DNA of 64,000 nt from Flavobacteriales bacterium. Lineage in GTDB: Bacteria; Bacteroidota; Bacteroidia; Flavobacteriales_F; PHOS-HE28. The notes under the pieces were generated by a model, which made no database searches, was not told the origin of the DNA, and worked only from the letters and a program-made list of their open reading frames with translations. A program made the position numbers and the translations under genes. The stretch covers positions 62,001 through 126,000 of the forward strand of contig JADJTW010000009.1 of NCBI GenBank assembly GCA_016710965.1, read 5' to 3'. Positions 51,242-61,926 of this stretch are shown here, in pieces. Position 1 is the first letter of the stretch, and each line of letters opens with the position of its first letter.

Positions 51242-53326
51242 ATGAGAACCCTCCTCCTGCTGGCCATGCTGGCGTGCTACCTCCCCTTGCATGCGCAGAA
51301 CGTAGCCGTGAATGCCGACGGTGCCGCGCCCGATGCTTCGGCCTTGCTGGATATCGATGCCACCGCCTTGCCCGCCGGGGCGAAGAAGGGCATGCTGGTG
51401 CCGCGCCTCGCGCTTACCGCAACCAACGTGGCAGCACCGGTCGTTGCTCCGGCTACCTCACTGCTGGTCTACAATACCGCGACCGCCGGGGTGGCCCCGA
51501 ACAACGTTACGCCAGGCTACTACTATTGGAACGGAGCAGTGTGGGTGCGCTTTGCCACCACGGCTGACGGCTGGCTCACGGTGGGCAACGCAGGCACTGT
51601 GGCAGGAACCAATTTCATAGGCACCACCGATGCTGTCGATTGGGTGATCAAGACGGGCGGCAGCGCGGCAGCCAACGAGCGCGCGCGCGTGCGCTCCACA
51701 GGCCAGGTGGTGGTGAACAACACCGCGCACTTCGCCGGTGATGTATTCAGCGTGTATGCCAGCAATACCACCAATGGCACTACTACCTCGATCAACAACG
51801 CAGCAGGCGCATTCGCCGTGAATGGCTATGGCGCCGGCAACGGGACCGGTGTCTATGGTGAAACCGCTGGAGGTGCCAGCACCACCGGCGTAGCTGTATG
51901 GGGTGATCTGTATGGTGCCGCGACCACTGCATCAGGGACCAGTGTAGGCGTATACGGGTCGAACACGACAGCGCCTGCGGGTGCTGGTGGCACTGCCGGC
52001 ACCGCAACGGGGGTCCGCGGCGATGCGACCGGAGCTCCGGGCACGGCCTTCAGTCTTGGTGTGGTCGGTTTGAGCACTGGAACAACCGGCAACGCGGGCG
52101 GTGTCTATGGACAAGGTTCGTCCAATGCGTATGCTGCTGTCCTCGGCGTGAATGCCGATGCCACTGCTGGCACTGGATCCGGCGTACAAGGGCAAGCGGC
52201 CGGCATCGGTGGAGCTGCCGGGGTGCGCGGTTTCAATACCGCCGCCGCCATCGCCGCTGGGCAGGGTGGCTATGGCATGCGCGGCACCGCCGCCGTGGCT
52301 CCCACCGGCACCGGCTTCGTCATGGGCGTGCGGGGCGATGCCACGGGCGCCACGGGTAATACCTATGGCATCTATGGAAGTGCGGCATCGGCCACGGGCT
52401 TCGGCTCTTACGGGATCAACACCAATGCATCGGGCACGGGCTTGCTTGTCGTGGGGCAGAATGCGGGCGGCACCTACCTCACGCTCGGCAGCGGCATCGC
52501 TGCGAACGGCAACAGCATCGGCACGTTCTCCTTCGGCAAGACGGCCGCCAGCGGCATCGGGGTCGTAGGCATCGGCAACAACCTCATCGCAAGCATCTTC
52601 ACCCCGGCCAGCGGCTGCGGTGTGGCCGGGACCGGTGCGCAATACGGCGTCATGGGATTCGCCACGACCACCTTGAACACCAACCCGGCGAGCAACTCGG
52701 CGGCGAATGGCGTGGGCGCCTCAGCGGGCGGCTACTTCGAAGTGCAGGCCGGTGGCACTGCGCAAACCTGGGCCTACGTGGGCGTCAGGGACAACGCGGC
52801 TATCAACCGCAAGATCATCGGTCCTGGCACCGTGAATACCGTGGTGCAGGATACCGATGGCCGCTCGGTCGCCCTCTCCTGCCCCGAAGCGCCTGAGAAC
52901 TTCTTCCAGGACTATGGCAGCGGTCGATTGGTGAACGGACGGGCGCATATCACCCTCGACCCGACGCTCTCGATGAACATCGTCGTGAACGATGCGCATC
53001 CCTTGCGCGCATTCGTGCAGCTCGAAGGCGATTGCAACGGCGTCTACATCGCGAACAAGAGCGCGAACGGTTTCGATGTGATCGAACTGGGTGGCGGTGC
53101 GTCGAACACGGCCTTCTCGTGGACGATCACCGCCAACCGCGCCGATGAGGTGAACCCTGATGGGACCGTGGCGCACTACTCGGCCGAACGTTTCCCGGCC
53201 GCGCCCTTACCGGTTGCCAAGGTGGAACAACACGCGATCGGCAACAACGACAGCATCGTGCTGGGCGCGAAGGACGAGCCCTCCCCTGTTCCCGTGTTGG
53301 CTCCGAAGGCTCCACGCCGCCGCTAG
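51242..53326 (+). CDS. Secreted tail-fibre-like surface protein, paralogue 2
   Basis: The 694-residue protein has the same N-terminal module as its neighbour (NVAVNADGAAPDASALLDID, LLVYNTAT, PGYYYWNG) and the same C-terminal module (CPEAPENFFQDYGSGRL, AFVQLEGDCNGVYIANKSA, GFDVIELGGGASNTAFSW). The middle is longer and built of glycine/alanine/threonine-rich units with repeated GVYG, GVRG and GVVG, likely a beta-helical stalk. It is cotranscribed with paralogue 1. The pair arose by duplication followed by growth or loss of the middle repeats. A role as adhesin is plausible but not shown. Confidence 0.85.
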   Translation: MRTLLLLAMLACYLPLHAQNVAVNADGAAPDASALLDIDATALPAGAKKGMLVPRLALTATNVAAPVVAPATSLLVYNTATAGVAPNNVTPGYYYWNGAVWVRFATTADGWLTVGNAGTVAGTNFIGTTDAVDWVIKTGGSAAANERARVRSTGQVVVNNTAHFAGDVFSVYASNTTNGTTTSINNAAGAFAVNGYGAGNGTGVYGETAGGASTTGVAVWGDLYGAATTASGTSVGVYGSNTTAPAGAGGTAGTATGVRGDATGAPGTAFSLGVVGLSTGTTGNAGGVYGQGSSNAYAAVLGVNADATAGTGSGVQGQAAGIGGAAGVRGFNTAAAIAAGQGGYGMRGTAAVAPTGTGFVMGVRGDATGATGNTYGIYGSAASATGFGSYGINTNASGTGLLVVGQNAGGTYLTLGSGIAANGNSIGTFSFGKTAASGIGVVGIGNNLIASIFTPASGCGVAGTGAQYGVMGFATTTLNTNPASNSAANGVGASAGGYFEVQAGGTAQTWAYVGVRDNAAINRKIIGPGTVNTVVQDTDGRSVALSCPEAPENFFQDYGSGRLVNGRAHITLDPTLSMNIVVNDAHPLRAFVQLEGDCNGVYIANKSANGFDVIELGGGASNTAFSWTITANRADEVNPDGTVAHYSAERFPAAPLPVAKVEQHAIGNNDSIVLGAKDEPSPVPVLAPKAPRRR

Positions 53327-53332
53327 ACCGGC

Positions 53333-56300
53333 CTACTTCAAGAGCGACACATGCCCGATGAAATCGCGGGCATCGCCATCGCGTTCAACCACCACGCGCC
53401 ACACGTACACGTCGATCACCGGATCAGCGCCGCCCACCTTGCCGTCCCAGCCTTCATCGCGATCGTGGGTGGTGAAGATCTCCAGGCCCCAGCGATCGAA
53501 GACCATAAAGGTGTAATGCCAGCCTCCTGCATCGGTGTAGCCATTCAGGATCGGCTTGAACTCATCGTTGCGCGTGTCGTTGTTCGGGGTGAACGTGTTG
53601 GGGACGAAGATCAGCGGATCGCTGGCCACCATCTCGAACTTGCAGATGGTATCCGGGCAATTGAAGGTGTTCAGCGCAATGAGGCATACGGTGAAGCCGC
53701 CGCCATCGGCAGGGAACAGATGCAGCGGGTGCACCTCGTTGGAAAGCTCGCCGTCATTGAAGTCCCAGGTGTAGGCGCTCGCTCCCTGGCTCAGGTTGCT
53801 GAACTGGATGGCGTTGCGCACGCTCAGGAGCGTATCACTGGTGAAGTCCGCGAACGGCGTCGGGTGTACGATGATCGCATCATCCACCACGAGCGTGTCG
53901 GTACAACCTCCAGCGCCGTATGCGATGAGCGTGATGTCGTAGAGCCCCGCGTTCGCGTAGCTGTGCAGCGGCGCATCGGCCAGCGATCCGCTTCCGTCGC
54001 CGAAGAACCAATGATAGGTGGCTGCGTCGGCGGAGGTGTTCGTGAACGAGATCGGCCGCCCCTCGCAAGCCGGAATGGGCTGCGCGATGAAGGAGGCTAC
54101 CGGTGTCGGGTGAACGGTGAACTCATCGCTGTAGGTGGCGGTGCATCCGTACTGGTTCGTTGCTGTAAGCGCGACCGTGTACGTGCCGGGCGCATCGAAT
54201 ACAGCGGTCGGCTGGTTCAGCTGCGAAGTCTGTCCATTGCCGAGGTCCCAGTCGTAGCTCACGGCGCCCGATGATCCGTTCACGGTCTGCACCGTCACCG
54301 GCGACGTGCAGCTGGCATCGAAGGTGAAGGTGAAGAAGGCCGTGGGCAGCGGATGGGCCACCACCGGCAGGCTGATCGTATCGGCACAGCCGTTCACGTT
54401 CTCCGCGATCAACGTCACCGTGTAGCCGCCTGCGATGGTGTACGTATGGAAGGGATCGGCCACCCCGCTCGTGTTACCGTCGCCGAAGTCCCACTGGTAG
54501 AAGCTCGCACCAGTGCTGTTGTTGTTGAAGCTGACATCGAGGTCGATGCATCCATTGTCCGGCACCGGAACGAAGGCCGCCACCGGAGTGATGCCCACCG
54601 TAACGTTCTGCGTGATGCTTGCGGTGCAACCGTTGACGGCACTGGTTACGGTAAGCGTCACTGGGAAAGTGCCGCTCGTGGTGTAGCTGTGGACCGGCGA
54701 GGTGATCGCTGATGTGCCTCCATCGCCGAAGGTCCATTGCGAGCCCGAGATCCCCGGCGTGCCATTGGTGAATGTGAACTCTCCGCCCACGCACACACCT
54801 TGCGGGGCTGTGGTGAACGAGGGCACGGGCGCGGGGAACACCGTGATATCCTGGCTGAACGAATCGAAACCGCAACCCATGGCCGAGAGCTCGATCGTGT
54901 AGGTGCCTGGTGTGTTGTAGGTGTGCGTAGGATCGGGCAGCAGGCTGAAGCCCCCATCACCGAAGTCCCAGAACAGCGCGGTGTCGCCGCTGGTGTAGTG
55001 CGTGAGGTTCACGGTGAGCGGTGCGCATCCCTGCACTGGATCGACGTTGAAGAAGGACGTGACCTGATTGGGAAGCACCGTGATAGTGTATTGAGCCGTG
55101 TCGCTGCCGCAGGCGTTGCTGGCGATGAGCATGATGGTGAACGGCGTGTTCACCGTGTCGGCGGCGTACGAGCTCGTGACGATGGTTGCCGAGCTGGTGC
55201 TGGTCTGCCCGTTGCCGAAGTCCCACTGAAAGCTGTCGGGCAGGCCGTAGCTCACGTTCGCGAAGGGCACATCGGCGTAGCTGCAATGCACGTCCACATC
55301 GGGACCGAACACCGCCGTAGGCTCGGGCAGCACCGTCACATCAACCACCACTTGATCGCTGCCGCATTGGTTGGTGACCACGAGCGTCACGGGGTACACA
55401 ATGGCATCCTGCGGGTCCATGGGAAAGGTGAAGGTCGGGGGCCATTGCAGCGCACTGCTTCCCAAGCCACCGAAGTCCCACCAATACGACACGCCATCGC
55501 CCAACGACTGGTTGTCGAAGTTCACCGTGAGCGGACCGCAGCCGTTAACGACATCGAGAATGGGAACGGCCTGCGGCACATCCCAAACCTGCACGGAGCT
55601 GTAAATCGTATCCGTGCAACCAGCAGCCGTTCCGGCCACGAGCATCACGTTGTACACCCCGGTGGTGTTGAAGGTGTGCCACGGATCGCTGAAGAAGGAA
55701 GTGCCCGTGCCGCCGAAGTCCCACTCGTAGAAATTGGCGCCCGCGCTGGTGTTGGTGAACTGGAACGGAACGTTTGCGCAGGCGATGGGCGCATGCGTGA
55801 AGCCTGCCGTCGGCAGCGGTTGGACCGTCACCAAGGCGCCATCGCTGTTACTGCAACCCGTAGCGGGATCGGTGTACTGGTAGGTGACGGCATTGCCGCC
55901 GGGCAGCGCCTGCAAGGGATCGAAGAGGCCGAAGGGATCAACGCCGGTGCCACTCCACGTTCCGCCGGGAGGGTTCGCGTTCAACTGCTGCAGCCCGCCA
56001 TCGAGGCAGACCGCGATGTCGTTGCCGGCATCGACCACCGGCAGCGCATTCACCGTCATGGTCACCTGATCCTGCAACAGGCAGGTGGCCGTGCCGAAGG
56101 AGTAGGTGAGCAGGTAGTTGCCCGGCACGCTCGTGTCGAACTGCCCGGCGGCGTTCACCTGTGCTCCGCTCCAGGAGCCGCCCACCGGTGTTCCGTTCAA
56201 CTGAAGTGTGCCGTTCGCCACGCACACCGCTTGGTCCGGACCCGCATCCGCCGGTGTCGTGATCGGCTGTATGTCCACATTGATCTGATCACTGGCCGTG

Positions 56301-59300
56301 CAGCCGTTTCCGTTCGTGTAGGTGTACGTGAGCACATCCGTGGCCACGCCGGAGGGTGTGATCGCCCACCCGGCGTAACCGCGATAGTAGAACCGCTCCA
56401 TACGCCGCCGAGCGGTGCGCCGCCCAATTGATATGGGATGGGTTGGTTGCACAGCACCACATCGGGCCCTGCGTTCACCACGGGAAGCGCGTTCACCGTT
56501 GCGCTCACCGTTGCAGCGCTCTGGCATCCGTTGGCGTTGGAGAAGCTGTACGTGAGCACATGCGTGCCTGCCGATGCCGCGCCCGGATCGAAGGACCACG
56601 GTGGCCCGCTGACGCCCGCACCGCTCCACGTGCCACCGACCGGATTGCCCACCAGTGGCACCGCAGCGGCATCGGCACAGTTCGCGAAATCGGGCATCAC
56701 GTTCAGGATCGTCGCCGGCACCACGCTCACGGCAACCTGATCGCTCGTGGCGCAGGTGCCTGCGCCGTAGTTGTAGGTCACGTTGAAATTGCCCGTCGTG
56801 CTCGGCGTGATCCATCCGCCCGGCCCCGCTCCCACCCAGGTGCCACCGGCCGGTGCGCCATTCAACTGCACCGGCGTATTGCTCTGGCACATCGTCACAT
56901 CCGGGCCGGCGTTCGCGAATTGCGTCACCGCTTGCACGGTCACATCCACCTGGTCGGTGTTGGTGCAGCCGTTGGCGTTCGTGTGCGAGTAAGTGAGCGT
57001 AACGGTGCCCAGCTGCCCCGGTGTTGGCGTGAACACCCCGCCTGCTGTCACACCAGGGCCGCTCCATGTTCCTGGCGTTGGTACGCCGCTCAGGTTCACT
57101 GGTATGGCCTGATCGCAGAAGGTTTGATCGACGCCTGCATTCACCAACGGCAGCGGATACACCGTCACGTTCACCGTGGCACTGCCCGGGCAGCCACCGA
57201 GGTTGCCGCTAACCGTGTAGGTCGTCGTCGTAGCCGGACTGGTGGTGATGCTCGGCCCCGTGCCGATCTGCACGGCACCGATGAACCACGTATAGTTCCC
57301 GGCACCATTGGCAGTGAGGGTGGTGCTTTGCCCGACACAGATCGCCGAGGCCGGTGGGTTAACAGTAACAGTGGGCGCAGCGATCACCTGCACGTTCACG
57401 GTCGCGGCCGGTCCGGTGCAACCGCTGCTGATGGCCACCACGGAGTACACACCCGCGTTCGCCGGAGTCACGTTCGGTATGGTCAACGATGCTTGATTGC
57501 TGATCACCGCGCCCTGCGGGTTGGTCCATTGGAAAGTGGACCCTGGGATCGGCGTGGCGCTGAGCGAGAGGATCTGGCCTGCGCACACCGGGCTGTTGCT
57601 GGCGATCACCGGCAACGGTGGCAGCGTTCCGATCGCGAGGTTCGCATTGCTCGTGGCGTTGCCGCAGACATTGGTCACCGTAAGTGAGAGCGTGGGATTG
57701 CCCGGATTGTTGAAGCAGATGCTGCCCGGCGACGCCGCTGCGGAACTCGCTGGTGTGCCACCGGGGAAGTTCCACGCATAGGTGGTGATGGCTGCGCCGC
57801 AATTCTGCACCACCGCGCTGGGGCTCACGCATTGCGTAGCGCAGATCCCGCTCAAGGGGTTGATGCTCACTTGCGGCGGTGAGTTCACCGTGACCACCTG
57901 CTGCACGGGCGGTGCGTTGCACGCGTTGATGGCGCGGTACTGCACAGTGTAGGTGCCCGGCTCGCTGAAGAGGAACTGCGGTTCAAGGCTGGTCGCGTTG
58001 CCGCTGGCGTAGCTCCACATCGGACCACCGCACACCGTGCCTACGCCGTTCACCGTCCATTGGTGCGTGAGCAGGCAGTTGATGCCGAAGGTGCTGGTGT
58101 TGTCGTTCACCGGCGCGAAGGGCGCGCAGCCCACCAACGGCGTAAGGCTGAAGGCCGGCGTGGGCGGCTCTTCCACGCAGATATCCTGCGAAAGCGTGTG
58201 TACCCCGCATGAGTTGCCGGTGCGGTCGGTGATGGTGTAGGTGCCCGCCACGTTGAACTGGACTCCGATGCTGGTGGAGCCGTCGGTCCACAGGCCCGGA
58301 TTACCGGGATTGCCATTATCGTTGCCGAAGCTGCCGCTCACCAGGGTCCAGCCGGCCGCCGGCAGGATGCTCCAGATGTTGCGCGGCGCCGTGTTGCACA
58401 GGGGGGCTTGCAAGCCGACGCTCATGTCCGTCGCTGTCACCGTGGTGTTCACGCAGGCCGTATCCGTGGATAGCGTGAATTGCGCCTGCGGTGTCTCGCT
58501 TACGCGGATGGGACCGATCTGGCCCTGCGTCTGGTCGCACGGGTTCTGCGCCGTGAAGGTGACATTGAGCTGCCCGCCCGGCAGTCCGCACGTGCTGGTG
58601 ATGTAGGTGTGATTGACCACCGCCGGCGGCGGGTGCGTGAGGTTGATGCTGTTGCCATCACCGAAATTGATCACGTAGGTGGTGCCTGGGGAATTGCCCG
58701 CCACGCTATTGATGTAGAAGGGCAGCGTGCCGCCCGTGCAGATGTTGGTGTTGGGATCGGTGCTGATGCCGCCTCCGGGATTCGTGCCCAGGAACACCTG
58801 GTACTGCTGCGTGCGCGTACAACCGTTGTTATAGTTGATCGTGTAGGTGAGCGTCCAGAGACCTTGGTTGTAGGTATGGCTCAAGCTCCACCCCTGTGCC
58901 GGGCTGGCGTTGGGGCTGCCATCGCCCCAGTTGATCGTGCGCGTGCCTGGCGGCGCGGCGGCACTTTGATCGACGAACGAGAAGGGGAAGGAGATCGACG
59001 GATCGCAGATGCTGAAGGTGGTGAGGCCGTTGAAGGTGCTCACCAGTTCGGGCCCGCCATTGGTGAGGGACGGCGTGGGTGCCGGGGTCACGTTCACCGT
59101 TACGTTGTCGGTGTCCGTGCAGCCATCGTCGTCGGTTACCGTAAGCGTGTACACCGTGCTGGTGGTCGGGCTCGCCACCGGGTTGGCGATGGTGGCATTG
59201 CTCAATCCGGCCGTGGGTGCCCAGCTATAGGTGTACGGGGCATTGCCATTGGAGATAGTGCTGTTCAACTGCTGCGAAGAGCCCTCACAGATCGTTACCG

Positions 59301-59409
59301 GGTTGTTGGGCGTCGCGTTCACGCTCATGTTGCAGGGCTGCGCAAAGGCCGCCCCACCCATGAGGGCGAGCACAAGGAGAATCCCACAACAGCGGAAGCT
59401 GAAGCTCAT
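53333..59409 (-). CDS. Giant PKD-domain surface protein with T9SS type B tail (one frameshift)
   Basis: The protein would have about 2026 codons. It has a signal peptide (MSFSFRCCGILLVLALMGGA) and many Ig-like/PKD beta-domains with the repeated pattern Y-x-W-D-F-G-D-G. The C-terminal part (VPNTFTPNNDTRNDEFKPIL...VFDRWGLEIFTT) is the gliding-motility/T9SS type B sorting domain. The frame breaks near 56368: adding one base joins STIAVTPGG to AITPSGVATDVLTYTYT, and the total of 6077 nt is one short of a multiple of three. It is probably a sequencing error. Proteins of this SprB-like type are adhesins or filaments. No enzyme domain is seen. Confidence 0.88.
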
Positions 59410-59596
59410 GAGCGGACACACGTATTCGGGTACAAACTACCGGGATGGCGTTCCATGTATCCCCTTCGGGAACGGGGTTTTATCAACCAACCCGCTGTAA
59501 ACAGGACGAGCCGCTGGTACGGACCGTTGCTTTCCGCCCCACACACTGGACAGCGCCGCGCCCCGGCTGCGCGTCTTACGTGCGACATCCGATCGC

Positions 59597-60376
59597 ATGA
59601 GAACATTCCGCCTCCTCTCCGTTCTCTGGGCCTCCTTCCTGTTCCACCCCGCCCAGGCCCAGCTGCTCAATGGCAGCTTCGAAGCAAGCGGAGCACCAAG
59701 CCTTGTGGGCTGGGAATGGACCTGCAACCCACCGGGCCAGCCGAACGAGGGCGCTCCCGGTTCCGGCGCGTGGTGCGCCAACAAGGGGCCCGGCGAAACC
59801 CAAGGCTGCTTCCCGAGCTACATCTACCAACGCCTGCCCGATCTTGCCGATGGTGCCATGACCACCCTCTCGGGTTGGATCCGTTGCTCCGACGAAGAAC
59901 CCTGCGTGGGCGGCTTCATCAGTATCGGGACGTTGAACAATGGCGTGATCACCACCGGCGCCGCAGTGGGCTCGCAACTTCCGGTCTGGTCCTATGTGTT
60001 CATCAACCAGACCATCGCTCTGGGGCCGGGCGATACCGCAGTAGCGGTCTTGAACGGCGGGCTCATCGGTGGCCCCGTCGCGGCTTCGCCGACCTACTTC
60101 GATGGGATCACGCTGGAGATCGTGCTGGGCACGAACGAGATCGCCGCGCCCGAACTAGCGCACTACCGCGATGCCGCCAGCTTCAACATCGCCTGCCGGA
60201 ACTGTCGGATGCTCGATCTGCGCTTGCTCGACCTCACCGGTCGTGCCATGGCCAGCATCGTGGAGCGCAACGCGAACACCTATCGCATCGGGCTCGAAGG
60301 GTTGGGTACGGGCGTGTATTTCGCTGCCGTGCGAACCGATCGCGGAGAAAAGGCGATCCGCTTCGTGGTGGAATAG
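59597..60376 (+). CDS. Secreted hypothetical protein with T9SS type A tail
   Basis: The 259-residue protein has a signal peptide (MRTFRLLSVLWASFLFHPAQA). A galactose-binding-like beta domain begins LLNGSFEASGAPSLVGWEW, a pattern seen in carbohydrate-binding modules. The short C-terminal T9SS sorting region is LRLLDLTGRAMAS...LGTGVYFAAVRT. No catalytic motif is visible. It is divergent from the giant PKD gene and ends 1 bp from the convergent hutH stop. Confidence 0.78.
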   Translation: MRTFRLLSVLWASFLFHPAQAQLLNGSFEASGAPSLVGWEWTCNPPGQPNEGAPGSGAWCANKGPGETQGCFPSYIYQRLPDLADGAMTTLSGWIRCSDEEPCVGGFISIGTLNNGVITTGAAVGSQLPVWSYVFINQTIALGPGDTAVAVLNGGLIGGPVAASPTYFDGITLEIVLGTNEIAAPELAHYRDAASFNIACRNCRMLDLRLLDLTGRAMASIVERNANTYRIGLEGLGTGVYFAAVRTDRGEKAIRFVVE

Positions 60377-60377
60377 T

Positions 60378-61868
60378 TCAAGCCAGCTCGCGCACGAATC
60401 GGAGCGCCTCCTCCATCGGTTCGTGCATCACCACATCGTCCTTGATGAAGGGCACGCGCTTGCGGAATGCCGTGAGCAATGACTCGATCGGCTTGGAGCT
60501 CTTCACCGGCTTGCGGAAGTCGAGCGCCTGCACGGCGGTGAAAAGTTCGATGGCCAGCACACGCTCCACATCGTGTACCACGTCCCAAGTCTTCAGCGCA
60601 GCGGCGGCGCCCATGCTCACATGGTCCTCCTGCCCGTTGCTGCTGTCGATGGTATCCACGCTATTGGGCATGCAGCGCTGCTTGTTGGCGCTCACGAGCG
60701 ATGCCGCGGTGTATTGCGGGATCATGAAGCCGCTGTTCAGACCGCTCTTCGCCACGAGGAAGGGCGGCAAACCGCGCTGCCCACCGATGAGCTTGTAGGT
60801 GCGTCGCTCGCTGATGCTGCCCAGCTCGGCCACGGCGATCGCAAGGAAGTCCAGCGAGAGCGCCAGCGGCTGTCCGTGGAAATTGCCGGCGCTGATCACC
60901 AGGTCCTCGTCGTCGAAGACCGTAGGGTTGTCGGTGACGGATTCCAGTTCGCGCGTGACCACCTTGGCGACATGCGCGATCGCATCACGACTGGCGCCAT
61001 GCACCTGCGGGATGCAGCGGAAGGAGTACGGATCCTGCACGTGTTGCTTCTCGCGCGCCATGAGCGCACTGCCATCCAGCAATTCGCGGATGTGCGCGGC
61101 CACCATGCCCTGTCCGGGATGCGGTCGCACTGCATGCACGCTCGGGTGGAACGGCTCCATGCGGCCGTCGAAGGCATCGAGCGAGATGGCCGCGATGATG
61201 TCGGCGACATGCGCGAGGCGCATCGCCTTCATGGCGAGCTGCGTGGCGTAGGCGTTCATGAATTGCGTACCGTTCAACAACGCGAGTCCTTCCTTGGGGC
61301 CGAGCTCCAAAGGCGCCCAACCCAGCTTCTTCAAAGCAATGGCGCTGGCCATGCGCTTCCCGCCCAGCGTCACTTCGCCCAGCCCCAACAACGGCAATGC
61401 GAGATGCGCGAGCGGAGCAAGATCCCCGCTGGCGCCGAGCGAGCCGCGCTCGTATACCACCGGCAGCACATCGGCATTGTGCATATCGATCAAGCGCTGC
61501 ACCAAGGAAAGCGCCACAGCGCTATGACCGAAAGCCATGTTCTGCACCTTCAATATGAGCATGGCGCGCACGATCTCGGACGGAACGGGATCGCCGCTGC
61601 CGCAGGCGTGGCTCATCACCAGGTTCTTCTGCAATTGCGCCAGGTCGCGCTTCGCGATGCTGCGATCATGCAAGGCGCCGAAGCCGGTGTTCACGCCGTA
61701 GATCGGCGTGTCGCTCGTCTTCAATTTGTTCAGCAGGTAGGCATGGCTGCGCTTCACTGCGGCTTGCGCATCCTTGGCGAGAACGATCGGCTTGCGCTCA
61801 TGCAGGATCGCATCGAGGTCGGCGAGGCTGAGGCCGTTGGTGGTGATCGCGTGGGGCTTCGGTGGCAT
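60378..61868 (-). CDS. hutH: Histidine ammonia-lyase
   Basis: The 496-residue protein removes ammonia from L-histidine to give urocanate, the first step of histidine breakdown. The Ala-Ser-Gly triad that cyclises to the MIO cofactor is in GSLGASGDLAPLAHLALP (near residue 145). YGVNTGFGAL, the SH pair in LVMSHACGSG, EGLALLNGTQFMNAY and SSNGQEDHVSMGAA are the other family blocks. No hutU, hutI or hutG lies nearby. I chose ATG 61868; the longer frame would translate a REP-like palindrome into its N-terminus. It follows hisS on the same strand. Confidence 0.95.
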   Translation of the reverse strand: MPPKPHAITTNGLSLADLDAILHERKPIVLAKDAQAAVKRSHAYLLNKLKTSDTPIYGVNTGFGALHDRSIAKRDLAQLQKNLVMSHACGSGDPVPSEIVRAMLILKVQNMAFGHSAVALSLVQRLIDMHNADVLPVVYERGSLGASGDLAPLAHLALPLLGLGEVTLGGKRMASAIALKKLGWAPLELGPKEGLALLNGTQFMNAYATQLAMKAMRLAHVADIIAAISLDAFDGRMEPFHPSVHAVRPHPGQGMVAAHIRELLDGSALMAREKQHVQDPYSFRCIPQVHGASRDAIAHVAKVVTRELESVTDNPTVFDDEDLVISAGNFHGQPLALSLDFLAIAVAELGSISERRTYKLIGGQRGLPPFLVAKSGLNSGFMIPQYTAASLVSANKQRCMPNSVDTIDSSNGQEDHVSMGAAAALKTWDVVHDVERVLAIELFTAVQALDFRKPVKSSKPIESLLTAFRKRVPFIKDDVVMHEPMEEALRFVRELA

Positions 61869-61880
61869 GGGGGTCGGTGT

Positions 61881-61910
61881 GTCGACCCTGAGGGTCGACG
61901 GTACGGGTGC
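61881..61910 (-). repeat. REP-like palindromic element, copy 2
   Basis: On the minus strand, GCACCCGTACCGTCGACCC plus a 3-nt loop and GGGTCGAC repeats the layout of the element at 8186-8226. The left arms match at 16 of 19 positions. The outer right arm is lost here. It lies in the 58-bp gap between hisS and hutH and is absent from any conserved protein. Confidence 0.6.
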
Positions 61911-61926
61911 ATTGATCAACGCTCGT

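Noticed and set aside
61869..61919. 17-residue N-terminal extension of hutH
   Set aside because: It would be translated from the REP-like palindrome; the family start fits ATG 61868.
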